A stretch of DNA of 64,000 nucleotides from Pseudoalteromonas sp. XI10 (lineage in GTDB: Bacteria; Pseudomonadota; Gammaproteobacteria; Enterobacterales; Alteromonadaceae), in contig NZ_LOPY01000019.1 in NCBI RefSeq assembly GCF_001469895.1, positions 1 to 64,000 on the forward strand. The letters are read 5' to 3'. This document shows, piece after piece, positions 52,837 through 64,000 of this stretch; positions within the stretch are counted from its first letter, which is position 1; every line of letters begins with the position of its first letter. The notes under the pieces are model-generated. The model was not told the origin of the DNA, ran no database searches, and saw only the letters and a list, made by a program, of their open reading frames with translations. The translations under genes were made by a program, and so were the position numbers.

Positions 52837-54309
52837 TTATTCAATAATTAAGCCCGGCGCAAGGGTCTGTGGTAAGTTAACTTTTTCGGCTTCAACAGAA
52901 GCAACAGGGTATGCACAGTAGTCAGCAGCGTAATAGGCACTTGCTCTGTGGTTACCACTGGCACCAATACCACCAAATGGTGCAGCGCTTGATGCGCCTG
53001 TAATTGGTCGGTTCCAGTTAACGATACCGGCACGAATACGTTTTAAGAAATGCTGGTAGTCATCGCTATCATCACTTAATAAACCAGCAGATAAACCAAA
53101 TGAGGTGTTATTTGCTTCATTAATCGCGCTATCGAAATCTGTGTAGCGGTAAACCTTGATAAGAGGACCAAAGTGCTCTTCATCAGGCATCTCTTTAACA
53201 GCCGTTACATCAATAATACCAGGGCTTACAAAACCAGTACCCGGTTCAAGATGCTTAAGTTCGACAAGAGAGGTTGCTCCCATATCAAGTAACTTCTGCT
53301 GAGCTGCAACCATACCTAAAGCTGCTTTTTCGCTGATCATTGCACCCATGAACGGTTGATCTTCGCTGAAGCTGTCGGCTACTTTGATATTTTTTGTTGC
53401 AGCAATTAATTTTTCTAAAATTGCATCGCCATTTGCCGAGTTCTCAATGAATAAACGACGAGAACAGGTACAACGTTGGCCAGAAGTAATGAAACCAGAC
53501 TGAACAATATCGTGAACAGCCGCACTTACATCTGCGACATCTTTTACGATCAGTGGGTTATTACCACCCATTTCCAGCGCTAAAATCTTACCTGGGTGAC
53601 CTGCAAATTGCTTATGCAATAGGTGACCTGTATTTGAGCTACCCGTAAAGAATAAGCCATCGATATCTTGGTGAGATGCAAGAGCAATACCTGTGTCTAC
53701 TTCACCTTGAACAAGGTTGATGACACCGGCTGGTAAGCCTGCTTTTAGCCAAAGCTTTAAGGTGAACTCAGCAACCTGAGGCGTTAGTTCTGATGGCTTA
53801 AATACAACTGTATTACCCGCTAAAATAGCTGGCACAATATGGCCATTTGGTAAGTGACCAGGGAAGTTATAAGGACCAAACACCGCAACAACACCATGTG
53901 GCTTATGACGAATAAACGCTTTGGCGCCAGGCATTGGGTTTTCTGTGGTCCCAGTACGTTCGTTATAGGCTCTGATTGAAATGGCGATTTTACCCGTCAT
54001 TGCACCTACTTCAGTACGTGTTTCCCAAAGCGGTTTACCTGTTTCACGGGCGATGATCGTTGCAAACTCTTCGCTGTGCTCTTTAAGCTCTGCTGCAAAG
54101 TTTTCAAGAATAACGATACGTTCTTCAAGGGTCATATCAGCCCAGCCTAGCTGCGCACTACGAGCTGCTTTTATGGCATCAGCGACTTGTTCAGCCGTGG
54201 CTGTTTTACCTTGCCAAACAACCTCGCCATTACTTGGATTGATTGAACTAAAATCATGACCAAGGCCTGCTTGCCATTGGTTATCGATAAGTTGAGTTGT
54301 GACACTCAT
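52837..54309 (-). CDS. astD: Succinylglutamate-semialdehyde dehydrogenase
   Basis: The 490-aa NAD-dependent aldehyde dehydrogenase performs the fourth AST step, giving N-succinylglutamate. The catalytic glutamate lies in [13 protein letters not shown] and the cysteine in [33 protein letters not shown] is typical of AstD near the C-terminus. It is 18 bases after astA. Confidence 0.95.
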   Translation of the reverse strand: MSVTTQLIDNQWQAGLGHDFSSINPSNGEVVWQGKTATAEQVADAIKAARSAQLGWADMTLEERIVILENFAAELKEHSEEFATIIARETGKPLWETRTEVGAMTGKIAISIRAYNERTGTTENPMPGAKAFIRHKPHGVVAVFGPYNFPGHLPNGHIVPAILAGNTVVFKPSELTPQVAEFTLKLWLKAGLPAGVINLVQGEVDTGIALASHQDIDGLFFTGSSNTGHLLHKQFAGHPGKILALEMGGNNPLIVKDVADVSAAVHDIVQSGFITSGQRCTCSRRLFIENSANGDAILEKLIAATKNIKVADSFSEDQPFMGAMISEKAALGMVAAQQKLLDMGATSLVELKHLEPGTGFVSPGIIDVTAVKEMPDEEHFGPLIKVYRYTDFDSAINEANNTSFGLSAGLLSDDSDDYQHFLKRIRAGIVNWNRPITGASSAAPFGGIGASGNHRASAYYAADYCAYPVASVEAEKVNLPQTLAPGLIIE

Positions 54310-54327
54310 TTTAAACTCCTTAAGTGG

Positions 54328-55362
54328 TTACAAACGGAAGAACCGTGCTGCATCCCCTTGTTTTAATTTAAGTGCATCTGCCACTTCTTGGCTGATGATT
54401 AAGGTGTGCTTGGCGTGGTTATAATGAGCATGTTTGGTAAATGTGGCTCTAAAGTCATTCACACCATGGTTGCAGATAGCTAATGTATCTGAGCTTTGCT
54501 CATTGATATGCGCAAGCTCACCAATAGTGATAGGGCACACTTGTGACTCACGAACACTACGAATGTTGCCAAGTTTTGCTTCAACAGTTGGCCCTGCATC
54601 GAATAGGTCAACATAACCACGGTGCTCAAACCCTTCTTTTTCTAGAAGTTTAAGTGCAGGCTTGGTTTTTTCATGAACCTTACCAATCACAGCTTGTGCT
54701 TTTTTGCTCAGTAAGTTGGCATAGATAGGGTACTTAGGCATTAACTCGCTAATAAAGACTTTATCGCCTAAACCTACTAAGTGATCAGCTTGCGGGAACT
54801 CAATGCTAAAAAAGTGTTCTTGTAACCACTGCCAAAAAGGTGAATGACCGTCTTCATCACTTACACCGCGCATTTCTGCAATAATGGTGTCAGCAAAACG
54901 TTCGCTGTGCTGGGCCATAAATAAAAAGCGAGAACGTGATAAAAAGCGACCTGTTAAGCCTTTGCGGTTTTGCTCACGTAAGAACAAGGTACAAATTTCA
55001 GAACAACCCGTGTAGTCATTGCACATACTCAGAATATCAACAGTGTTATATACGTTGAGAGTAGGTGAATGGTGAACAGTTTTACCTTGGTGGTAATGAT
55101 ACAAAGGAACCGACATTCCTACAGCAGCTTCGATAGCCGTTGTGCCGATAACGTCACCCGTTTCACTGTCTTCTAATACAAATAAATAGGTTTCGTCTTG
55201 TGGTTTATTAATATCTTTTGCAAAACTGCGTTCAGCGCGTTCAATTTTTTCTTGTAGTAAATTGTCGTCAACCGGTAAAGAGGTAAAACCATGACCAGAT
55301 TCAACAGCAATTTGTTTTAACGCAGCAAAATCATTTGCTGTTATAGGACGTAATACTTGCAT
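54328..55362 (-). CDS. astA: Arginine N-succinyltransferase
   Basis: The 344-aa enzyme commits arginine to the AST pathway by transferring a succinyl group from succinyl-CoA. I start it at the ATG at 55362 (MQVLRPITANDFAALKQIAV), with GGAG upstream. Family segments include SRSRFLFMAQHSERFADTII, ISELMPKYPIY and FDAGPTVEA. It is the second gene of the operon. Confidence 0.95.
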   Translation of the reverse strand: MQVLRPITANDFAALKQIAVESGHGFTSLPVDDNLLQEKIERAERSFAKDINKPQDETYLFVLEDSETGDVIGTTAIEAAVGMSVPLYHYHQGKTVHHSPTLNVYNTVDILSMCNDYTGCSEICTLFLREQNRKGLTGRFLSRSRFLFMAQHSERFADTIIAEMRGVSDEDGHSPFWQWLQEHFFSIEFPQADHLVGLGDKVFISELMPKYPIYANLLSKKAQAVIGKVHEKTKPALKLLEKEGFEHRGYVDLFDAGPTVEAKLGNIRSVRESQVCPITIGELAHINEQSSDTLAICNHGVNDFRATFTKHAHYNHAKHTLIISQEVADALKLKQGDAARFFRL

Positions 55363-55408
55363 TAAGTGCACTCCAATGGCGCATGTTTAAAGCATGCGCC
55401 AACTAGGA

Positions 55409-56776
<1,368 letters not shown>

Positions 56777-57247
56777 ATGACTAAAATAAAAAGCAAATTA
56801 ACGAAAAGAGTAGTCAAAGTGATAACTTCACAAGATGAAAAACTATTAGCTATCTTAAGAACCAACGCGCGTGCGAGTATTTCTGACCTAGCGAGAGCGC
56901 TTAATTTATCGCGCTCAACAGTTCAAAGCAGAATGTTAAAATTAGAAGAAACAGGGGTGATCAAAGGCTATAGCGTAGACTATGGTGATGCCTATTTGAG
57001 CCAAATGGTATCGGCCCACGTTTCGATTAAAGTGAAACAAAAACTGACTACCAAAACGAATCTTGAACTAAAGCAGATTGATGCTATTTCACAGCTCTAC
57101 GCAATTAGCGGTGAATTTGATTTGATTGCCGTTGTGCAAGCGCAAAACCTTGAAAAGTTAAGCCACCTATTAGATGACATTGGTAACTTAGATGGTGTTG
57201 AGCGAACAACGTCGTCAGTGATTTTAGAGACGAAGTTTAAGCGTTAA
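56777..57247 (+). CDS. Lrp/AsnC family regulator, probable controller of ast
   Basis: The 156-aa regulator has an N-terminal winged helix-turn-helix (LRTNARASISDLARALNLSR, residues about 28-60) and a C-terminal RAM/AsnC ligand domain (LDDIGNLDGVERTTSSVILE). It is divergent from astC and therefore likely responds to arginine or a related amino acid to control the AST operon. The basic N-terminal extension (KSKLTKRVVKVI) is longer than in E. coli Lrp. Confidence 0.85.
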   Translation: MTKIKSKLTKRVVKVITSQDEKLLAILRTNARASISDLARALNLSRSTVQSRMLKLEETGVIKGYSVDYGDAYLSQMVSAHVSIKVKQKLTTKTNLELKQIDAISQLYAISGEFDLIAVVQAQNLEKLSHLLDDIGNLDGVERTTSSVILETKFKR

Positions 57248-57318
57248 CCCTTTATCGGGTAAAACTGGCTCTATTGTCTATAATGACTTTAGTTTGTTAG
57301 TTATTTAGGCTTATGTAG

Positions 57319-58467
57319 ATGCTTGCTTCATTATTGCTTTCACTCACTGTGGCTCAGCCTTTTCAGTTAGGTACTAATCTGCCAATTAACGCACCACACA
57401 ACGCAATTACGCATGTTGAATGTATTTTCAAGCAAATCAATGTGCCATTTCACTTGCAGAAGTTACCTTGGTTAAGGGCCAAAAGGGAAGTGCAGCTAAA
57501 TCGTCTCGATGGTTACTTTACCGCTAACCTGTTATCGCAAATGCAAGAGTATGGTGAGCTTTCTGCCCCGATGTTTTTAGAAAACTGGTACTGGTTTACC
57601 CATGCAGATTCAGCTTCAATAGCTGAACACGATCTTCGTTATGGCGTCGTAAGAGGGAGTCATCAGGCTGATTGGTATCAATTAACCAATCGGAAAATTG
57701 AAGTCGAAGTTAACACCACCCAAGAGCTTATCAAAGTGTTCAAAAAACAGCGGGTAGATAGAATCTTGCTTGATTTAGAAGAGTTTGAGTTCAATGCTGT
57801 GCAGTTACAGATAAAGCCAGATGAATACACGCAAACATTCTATCGTTATGTGCCTTTGGGTTTATTTGCAGCAAATAAAACACTCGAGGAGTTTCCTGAC
57901 TTTTTAAATGCCTTCAACAGTCACATAAGTAGTTGCTCACAAAGTCCCTTTGTATTGTCAAAAATTGAAAAACTTACTTTAGTGCAAGGGCTTTTAGAAA
58001 AAATACAGCAATTAGCGAATTCAGAACAGGTGCAGCAAGCAGTAATTAAAAATAATCAGCAACCACTCGCGCAGCAAGATCTCGAACAGCTTGATCATCA
58101 GTGGGCGCAACAAGTCCGTGACAATACACCTATACTGGCAGAGCGCTTCTTAAAACTTGAAGGTTCACAATTCTTACAAGTATGGCAAAAGCAAATGCAA
58201 GGCGTCATTACAGAAATAATTGTCACCGATAAACAAGGTAAAAATGTCTATATTAGTGAAGTCACAACTGACTATTGGCAGGGTGATGAAGCCAAATTTT
58301 TAAATATGTACCAGCAAGATGATGACTATCACATTGATACAGTGGAATTCGATGAGTCGACTAAACACTTTCAGGTGCAGTTTAGCGTGCCCATATTTGA
58401 TAAGCAAAATCAGCACATGGGAGTGCTGATTTTAGGTGTAGATATCGAAAAAGCGCTCTCTAAATAA
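57319..58467 (+). CDS. Exported protein with binding-protein and Cache-like halves
   Basis: The 382-aa protein has a short signal peptide. The N-terminal half (residues 15-215) looks like an amino-acid-type periplasmic binding domain (LQKLPWLRAKREVQLNRLDG). The C-terminal half (about 225-382) resembles a PDC/Cache sensor domain (ITEIIVTDKQGKNVYISEVT; MGVLILGVDIEKAL). No membrane segment or signalling output domain is present. It may pass a ligand signal to a separate receptor. The arrangement is unusual. Confidence 0.65.
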   Translation: MLASLLLSLTVAQPFQLGTNLPINAPHNAITHVECIFKQINVPFHLQKLPWLRAKREVQLNRLDGYFTANLLSQMQEYGELSAPMFLENWYWFTHADSASIAEHDLRYGVVRGSHQADWYQLTNRKIEVEVNTTQELIKVFKKQRVDRILLDLEEFEFNAVQLQIKPDEYTQTFYRYVPLGLFAANKTLEEFPDFLNAFNSHISSCSQSPFVLSKIEKLTLVQGLLEKIQQLANSEQVQQAVIKNNQQPLAQQDLEQLDHQWAQQVRDNTPILAERFLKLEGSQFLQVWQKQMQGVITEIIVTDKQGKNVYISEVTTDYWQGDEAKFLNMYQQDDDYHIDTVEFDESTKHFQVQFSVPIFDKQNQHMGVLILGVDIEKALSK

Positions 58468-58476
58468 TGCGCTTGG

Positions 58477-59400
58477 TTATTGATTGTTTTTGGGCGCTTT
58501 GCGAATGACCTTCTTTTCGGCTTCATCGAGCTTAATCACATAGGCATTACCGCCAATGCCTTTAAACTCTTCGTCTGTAAAAACAATTGTGTTGTCATCG
58601 TAAAAAGTGATTGCTTCTTTTTGTGTAACAATACCTAAGTCAATACGTGATACATCCCCTGAAAAAAACTTATCGCCTTGGTAGTTTTCAAAAAGCCAAA
58701 TGCTGGTTGAATCTAGTAAAACTAACTTGGTTCTATCAGGACTAAGGGCCGCAGAAGTGATCCAACAAAGTTTTTCCATTGTGGTGCAAGTTTGAAACGA
58801 ATCTATTAATTGTGCATCAAAGTTAGCCGCATGATCGCCAACTTTATACACTTTTGTAATACCATCAAATGGCTCAGTGCGATTCTTAGTAAATAAGTAG
58901 AGGTGTCGGCCAAGTGCTACAAAGGCTTCTAAATCAAAATTACGTTGTTCTGGTTGAATAGGGCTGCCATCCATTTCAGGGTAAGTGAACTTGATTATCT
59001 CTGCTTCTGTAGTGTTACTTTTAATATCGATTGGGTTTTCTATTTTATAAATGGTTAACCATTTTCTGTCGTTTTTGTTATTGCCAAAGTCCCCTAAAAA
59101 GAAGTGACCAAATTTGTTTTGTGTCATATCTTCCCAGTCAATGTTTTTAGCATTGGTTACCAAAATTTCTTTTGCTATAGAGCCATCTTCATTAAGACGG
59201 TATAGTTTTGGCTGGTCACCGCTGTCATTAATAGCCCAAAGTCGATTGAACTTATCAAATTCAATACCAGAGATTTCTCTCAGTTTTGGGTCCACAGTTA
59301 AACGTTTTTTGCTGTAAAGGGTATAAATAGAAGAGCCAACCAGTATTCCAATGATGGTGACTGACAAGATAAAAACTGTAAGTAAGCTTTTTTTTAACAT
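58477..59400 (-). CDS. Membrane-anchored beta-propeller protein (SdiA-regulated-like)
   Basis: The 307-aa protein starts at the ATG at 59400. One N-terminal membrane segment (LLTVFILSVTIIGILVGSSI) is followed by a repeat-rich propeller: EISGIEFDKFNRLWAINDSG, FFLGDFGNNKNDR, ITSAALSPDRTKLVLLD. The pattern resembles SdiA-regulated and phytase-like propellers. The function is unknown. It is convergent with the previous gene, nine bases between stops. Confidence 0.7.
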   Translation of the reverse strand: MLKKSLLTVFILSVTIIGILVGSSIYTLYSKKRLTVDPKLREISGIEFDKFNRLWAINDSGDQPKLYRLNEDGSIAKEILVTNAKNIDWEDMTQNKFGHFFLGDFGNNKNDRKWLTIYKIENPIDIKSNTTEAEIIKFTYPEMDGSPIQPEQRNFDLEAFVALGRHLYLFTKNRTEPFDGITKVYKVGDHAANFDAQLIDSFQTCTTMEKLCWITSAALSPDRTKLVLLDSTSIWLFENYQGDKFFSGDVSRIDLGIVTQKEAITFYDDNTIVFTDEEFKGIGGNAYVIKLDEAEKKVIRKAPKNNQ

Positions 59401-59442
59401 TAACAAGGGAGTGGCTTTGAATAATGTGTTTAGTATAACTTA

Positions 59443-61365
59443 CTAAAGTGGTTGCTGTATATTCCAAACCCCTGTTCCAGTAACAGACATAAAGTTAATG
59501 TTATCTTGCAATACTTTATGGCCAACATTAACAGACGACTCAGGGTGGCTCACTAGGTAGCCTTGAACACTGTTTATGCCCATCGATTTAACTAATTCAA
59601 ATTGAGCGAGTTCTTCAACTCCTTCGGCGACAACTTTAAGGCCGAGTTTTCGGCCAAGCTCGCTGACAGAGTGCATGATTTCATTATATTTAAGGTTATC
59701 GTTAGCTTGTGCAACAAACAGTTTATCAAGTTTGATCACATCTACAGGTAAATCTGCAAGAGTACTTAACGAGCTAAAACCGGTACCAAAATCATCAATC
59801 GCAATGGTGATCCCTTCGCTTCTGAGTTTTTCTAATGATTGAATAATCTTGTTGCTTGCTTTGATTAAGGTTGATTCGGTTATTTCTAGCATCAGCGCTT
59901 TTGCAGGCAGCCCTGTTTTGGCAAGCTTCTCCATGACCCACTCATAAATATCGTAATGTTTTAATTGCACGCCGGATATATTCACAGAAATAGACACTTT
60001 CTTCATCCCCGCATTATACCAAGCAGACATTTGCCTACATGATTCCAGCATGATCCAATCACCAAGTTCTAGTATCAGATTAGACTCTTCAGCAATGGGG
60101 ATAAACTCGTCAGGCGTGATTGAGCCTTCAACAGGGTGATCCCAGCGAACTAATGCTTCAAAGTAGTCAATGGCACAATCATCTACATGTACAATAGGTT
60201 GAAAAGACAAATGAAAACTGCTGCTAGCAATAGCAAGACGCATTTCTTCTAGCAAGTAATGATAGCGCCTAATCTTTTTACCCATTTCAGGAGAATAGAC
60301 TTTAAAAATTCCACGACCATCTGTTTTGGCTCGATACATGGCAACATCAGCCATTTGCAGTAATGCTTGTGGGGTGGATGCACTATCTGGGTAAACCGCT
60401 ATACCTATACTAGCGCTAATTTTGATTAGCTTGTTACCTAAGACAAAATCACGTTCGATTTCGTGCAGTACATTTTGTGCAACCTCTAATGCTTTGTCTT
60501 TATCATCTTTTAAGTTAATGAAAATAGAGAACTCATCACCACCAAGGCGTGCTAAGTTTTGTTCTAATTGACTAATTGGGGAAATATTACTTATTTTATG
60601 GTGGCGTAAAACACTGCTCAAGCGTGTTGCTACTTGAATTAACACATCGTCACCAAAACTGTGACCAAAAGAGTCATTTACCTGTTTGAACCCATCTAAA
60701 TCTATAAATAGTAAAGCACAGCTGAATTTATCCATCTCAGCAAGTCTCAATTGTTTGGCAAGGTGTTCTATATAGGCATGTCGGTCAATAAGGTGGGTTA
60801 ACTTATCTTGATAAATACTAACTTCAGATTCACGTGTGTAATTAGTTATATGGGTTGTAAGCGTTTGAAAATTTACTTGTAACTGTTCAAGTTGTTTATG
60901 CTTGTTTAGACCTGATTCACTGGCTAAGTTTAGACTATTGAGTAATTCAATTGCTTTAGTATTGAGCATCTTGAGAGCGTATTTCTCATGATTATTTTGA
61001 AATCTTAAGTTAACTAACCAACTGATGGCTAATGCTAACAAGATTAAAATGATAATGTTTACCGGTGAGAATAATGTAGTGAGTATAAGATCCGAAGTCG
61101 TAGCGGTTACGACTGACTCATTTGTTGTATTAATAACAATATAAGAAATATTATTATCGTAAACTAAATGCTGGCCACTTAACACGAGGTTATACCAAGG
61201 AGCTGTTACCACTGTAACATCTGTACCTTGGAAGGTATGTAGTTCTAAGCCTTTTGGCGCGTACATCAAATCATTGACCTGTTTAGTCAAGAAGATATTT
61301 AAGCCATATATAAAAGCTATTAAAGTTATAATACTTATTGATAAAGTTCGAAGAGCATTGGCCAT
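59443..61365 (-). CDS. GGDEF-EAL cyclic-di-GMP protein
   Basis: The 640-aa inner-membrane protein has two N-terminal membrane segments (about residues 5-25 and 95-115) around a small periplasmic loop. The GGDEF domain (about 190-350) keeps LARLGGDEFSIF, so cyclase activity is possible. The EAL domain (about 375-625) keeps FEALVRWDHP, NISGVQL, IAIDDFGTGFSSL and KLDK, so phosphodiesterase activity is likely. The balance between them cannot be read from sequence. It would tune biofilm and motility. Confidence 0.92.
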   Translation of the reverse strand: MANALRTLSISIITLIAFIYGLNIFLTKQVNDLMYAPKGLELHTFQGTDVTVVTAPWYNLVLSGQHLVYDNNISYIVINTTNESVVTATTSDLILTTLFSPVNIIILILLALAISWLVNLRFQNNHEKYALKMLNTKAIELLNSLNLASESGLNKHKQLEQLQVNFQTLTTHITNYTRESEVSIYQDKLTHLIDRHAYIEHLAKQLRLAEMDKFSCALLFIDLDGFKQVNDSFGHSFGDDVLIQVATRLSSVLRHHKISNISPISQLEQNLARLGGDEFSIFINLKDDKDKALEVAQNVLHEIERDFVLGNKLIKISASIGIAVYPDSASTPQALLQMADVAMYRAKTDGRGIFKVYSPEMGKKIRRYHYLLEEMRLAIASSSFHLSFQPIVHVDDCAIDYFEALVRWDHPVEGSITPDEFIPIAEESNLILELGDWIMLESCRQMSAWYNAGMKKVSISVNISGVQLKHYDIYEWVMEKLAKTGLPAKALMLEITESTLIKASNKIIQSLEKLRSEGITIAIDDFGTGFSSLSTLADLPVDVIKLDKLFVAQANDNLKYNEIMHSVSELGRKLGLKVVAEGVEELAQFELVKSMGINSVQGYLVSHPESSVNVGHKVLQDNINFMSVTGTGVWNIQQPL

Positions 61366-62573
61366 ACATTACTACCATTGTGGTGTCTTTGTTTTACAAT
61401 AAAACCTCACCAGTTAATACATCGAGTATATTGTTTGTATCTAGATTAGACAAAACCTTTCTCATACTTTGGGGCATGGATGAGTATAGAATGTGAAAAT
61501 TCATAGTTATTAGTGTTAATGCTCTAAAATGTTTTTCTTATGCTAATTAATTGAAGCCTTACTTTTATACTGCATTGTTGCTATTCATCGAGAAAACTTT
61601 AGCACTGTTTCCGACAAAAATGCTTAGATACTTTCATACTAATAGTGTTTATGGTTATTGTTTAGCTAAACAATAAGTCACTACTTTGTATTTATTTTAT
61701 TATCTCTGATGGCTATGTGTGGAATTTATTATTTTTTTGGCTAATTGCTAATTTTTAAATGTTATATAGCAACTTTAGCTGTGGCCTGCTAATTTTATCC
61801 GAAACAGGTTTTAAGCTAGCTATTCTTGTGGTCAGAAAAAGTGGTTATAACATTACTGAAAAGCAGCACTGTTAATGCTTTCAGGGATTGGTAGTTCGTT
61901 CGAATTTACGCTTTTCTACTTATTGTGTTTGCATATGCACTGAGATAATTTTTAAAAACGTTAATTGGGTAGTGCGGGATTAGCGTCTGGTTTATAAAAT
62001 TAAATTTGCGTTGCGTTTTATAAGTTTTCCTGTGATAAAAAATTAATAATCAGTCAAAAAATAAAGGTTTTATTACCATCTTGTTTGTTAATTTATTTAA
62101 CGAGGCTGTACGATGTAAATCTGTTTTGTCTTTTTTTATAAATTGTTGGTAGTGTATTTTTGACGAAAGAAGTAGTGTTTATTTTAGTATGATTGCTCTA
62201 ACTTTCCACTTCAATTTTATTCACTTTACCCAATCTAAATTGTTATCTACTTTTTTATAAGTTGCGAATGAGGTTGATAAAAAAGGTACTGAAAATAAAG
62301 TATATTTTATTATCAACTTGGTTCAGTTATTGCTCGTAATAATACAGCAATATGATTGTTGTAGTTTTTGTGTGTTTTATGCACTATGGTGGTGCGAAAA
62401 ATATACAGATGCACTGTCATAATGCGTAAATATAGGTTTGATGTACTAGATACGAAATTGATGTTTAGTAAACAAGTTAAGAAACCTGAAACGCACAGCT
62501 TCCGCTGAATGAGTCGTTGAATGCGGTACTGTGGCAAGGATTAATTTACCAATTGGTTGAATTGGAGCCCACT
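61366..62573. other. 1.2 kb gene-free A/T-rich stretch
   Basis: No convincing coding frame, RNA gene or insertion sequence was seen on either strand. It contains a 22-base perfect palindrome at 61655-61676. The promoter for the CBM48/malQ genes must lie at its right end. Confidence 0.5.
61655..61676. repeat. 22-base perfect palindrome
   Basis: The half-site TTATTGTTTAG is followed directly by its reverse complement. It could be a protein-binding site or a small hairpin. It lies 290 bases upstream of the GGDEF-EAL start. Confidence 0.5.
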
Positions 62574-62873
62574 ATGCTAAGTAAACGTTTTTTTAAAACT
62601 AAAGACGAAACAGAAGTTACCTTTGAATTTCAACACCCTGATGCTGATGATGTGCAATTAGTTGCAGAGTTCACAGATTGGCAGCCAGTGCCAATGAAGT
62701 TTAATAAAAAAGAACAAGTATTCAAATGCAAGCAGCGCTTACCGCTTGATCAAGAATTTCACTTCCGTTACTTAATCAATGGCGAAACATGGGACAACGA
62801 TCATCAAGCTGATGGTTATATTCCTAACGGTTTTGGTACTGATAACAGCATTGTTAATACCCAACGCGCTTAG
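62574..62873 (+). CDS. CBM48/isoamylase early-set-domain protein
   Basis: The 99-aa protein starts at the ATG at 62574, with GGAG seven bases before it. It is a stand-alone glycogen-binding early-set domain (VQLVAEFTDWQPVPMKFNKK; FHFRYLINGETWDND), like the N-terminal domain of branching enzymes and the AMPK beta subunit. It lies eight bases before malQ, so it probably targets a glycogen-handling complex. It is not an enzyme by itself. Confidence 0.85.
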   Translation: MLSKRFFKTKDETEVTFEFQHPDADDVQLVAEFTDWQPVPMKFNKKEQVFKCKQRLPLDQEFHFRYLINGETWDNDHQADGYIPNGFGTDNSIVNTQRA

Positions 62874-62881
62874 GTGTTTTG

Positions 62882-64000
62882 ATGCAGTCACTTTCGCAGT
62901 TATATTACCTGCATGGCATAGGCTATGAATATACTAAATACACTGGTGAGCATGTTATTTTCGGTGAAAGTACACGCATGCAGGCACTTAGTTGTTGTGG
63001 TGTAGATACTCAGGATACTGATGCAATTAACCAACTTAATTTTGCATTAGATGCAGGTACATGGCTGAATTTGTTGCCTCATACAAGCATTATTGAGGCA
63101 CACCACCCAATTTTGAAAGTACGCGTTGATGAGCGTTTATTATCACGCTCATGTACTCTAAGCGTGCCTTCGCTTGATATTCATTTTACTTGTGAAAACT
63201 TACAAGGTTTAGCTATTCTTGGTGACTATGGTCTAAACGGTATTCGTTATCTTGAGCTTGCATTGCCAGTTCCTGAAATGCCAATTGGTTATCATGATGC
63301 CCTCATTACTGTGGCTGATCAGCAATCTCACAGTCAGCTATGGATCACACCTAAAGAAAGCTTCTCTATTGATGACAAAAAGCGTTTGGGCTTATCCATT
63401 CAGCTTTATAGCTTATGCAATGAAGAGGGGTTAGGAATTGGTGACTTCGCTGACTTAACAAAGCTTATTAAAGCAGCCGCGACAAAAAACATGGATTATG
63501 TGCTGCTTAATCCACTGCATTTACTGTTTGAACACAGCCCAGAGAGGGCGAGTCCCTATAGTCCAAATAGCCGAGCGTTATTGAACCCGCTGTATATTGC
63601 AGTGTCATTATGCGAAGACGCCAAAAATAATAATTCACTTATTAAATTGTTAGCGGATAAACCGCAAACCGATGCGACTTACATTGATTATAGATCAGTT
63701 AGTGACTTTAAATATCAAGTGTTTAGCTGTTTATATCAACACTTTTGTGAATTTGGCTCAGCAGAGCGAAAACAGCAGTTCACTCGTTTTTGTGAAACCC
63801 ATAAACACAGCCTGTCGACCATGTTGGTTGGGGACCGTGATTATGCTAGCTATTTACAATGGCAAGCTCACCTTCAATTAAATATCTGCCAGCAAGCAGC
63901 CCGTGACAATGGTATGGCTATTGGCCTTATTAATGACTTAGCCGTTGGTTGTGCAGGTGATGGCAGTGAGTTCAAGAGCCAAAATGAATTATTTGCCGAA
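62882..64000 (+). CDS. malQ: 4-alpha-glucanotransferase (amylomaltase), 5' part
   Basis: The reading frame runs off the window end after about 373 codons. It begins MQSLSQLYYLHGIGYEYTKY, and the MalQ family core starts near GLSIQLYSLCNEEGLGIGDF, followed by NPLHLLFEHSPERASPYSPN. The enzyme moves alpha-1,4-glucan chains between donors in maltodextrin and glycogen metabolism. Catalytic residues lie beyond the window. It is coupled to the upstream CBM48 gene. Confidence 0.9.
   Translation, partial: MQSLSQLYYLHGIGYEYTKYTGEHVIFGESTRMQALSCCGVDTQDTDAINQLNFALDAGTWLNLLPHTSIIEAHHPILKVRVDERLLSRSCTLSVPSLDIHFTCENLQGLAILGDYGLNGIRYLELALPVPEMPIGYHDALITVADQQSHSQLWITPKESFSIDDKKRLGLSIQLYSLCNEEGLGIGDFADLTKLIKAAATKNMDYVLLNPLHLLFEHSPERASPYSPNSRALLNPLYIAVSLCEDAKNNNSLIKLLADKPQTDATYIDYRSVSDFKYQVFSCLYQHFCEFGSAERKQQFTRFCETHKHSLSTMLVGDRDYASYLQWQAHLQLNICQQAARDNGMAIGLINDLAVGCAGDGSEFKSQNELFAE

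Noticed and set aside
62313..62537. 74-codon minus-strand frame in the empty region
   Set aside because: No ribosome site, no recognisable domain, and a composition typical of random A/T-rich sequence.

Overview
The window looks like a chromosomal segment of a marine gammaproteobacterium of the Alteromonadales, most probably Pseudoalteromonas. This is an inference from gene content: a very large TonB receptor, a multidomain secreted subtilase, an AbgT transporter, a solitary outer-membrane barrel, the AST arginine pathway with a DUF1338 gene, and a CBM48/malQ glycogen locus. No rRNA, tRNA or CRISPR array was seen.

Positions 1-9300 are an accessory, A/T-rich graveyard of a polymorphic (Rhs-type) toxin locus. 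Six copies of a roughly 160-280 bp element, with ends reading GGTCAGGTCTTTC and GACCTGACCC and an interior derived from the 3' part of a REP-associated tyrosine transposase gene, alternate with cassettes. Each cassette is a toxin 3' stub followed directly by a probable immunity gene. The last cassette keeps a recognisable Rhs core plus a C-terminal metzincin-type zinc protease domain (HEFGHVLGFDH) and an exported immunity candidate. Two cassettes carry 306-aa paralogues with near-identical 3' halves and a diverged middle. A boundary sequence containing a terminator and the tail of a flanking gene is duplicated at 2.24-2.43 kb and 8.93-9.07 kb.

Positions 9.8-25.1 kb are housekeeping and metabolism: bfd, a phospholipase D-like lipoprotein, fadE behind two FadR-like operators, a kinase/oxidoreductase pair, upp-uraA, and a three-gene glucosylglycerate operon (glycerate kinase fused to an HAD phosphatase, GpgS-type glucosyltransferase, GH13 phosphorylase) that forms a closed synthesis and breakdown cycle.

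Positions 25.2-40.7 kb hold a TonB receptor, cytochrome b562, zinc-independent L31/L36 paralogues behind a Zur-like site, a 1258-aa subtilase, a DUF6058-like gene and a plant-type DHDPS homologue flanking a LexA-box-like palindrome, an apparent deletion scar of an aryl-polyene cluster, an RhlE helicase and a DUF5916 outer-membrane protein.

Positions 40.7-49.6 kb hold lipoproteins, a phosphatase/amidohydrolase pair, an outer-membrane barrel, an AbgT transporter, small DUF proteins, a tandem-thioredoxin TlpA-like protein and a QEGLA-motif protein. Positions 49.6-58.5 kb concern arginine and polyamine metabolism: an ornithine decarboxylase behind a structured leader with a small upstream ORF, the astC-astA-astD-DUF1338 operon with a divergent Lrp-type regulator, and orphan periplasmic binding-like proteins. 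The window ends with a beta-propeller protein, a GGDEF-EAL protein, a 1.2 kb gene-free stretch, a CBM48 protein and the 5' part of malQ.
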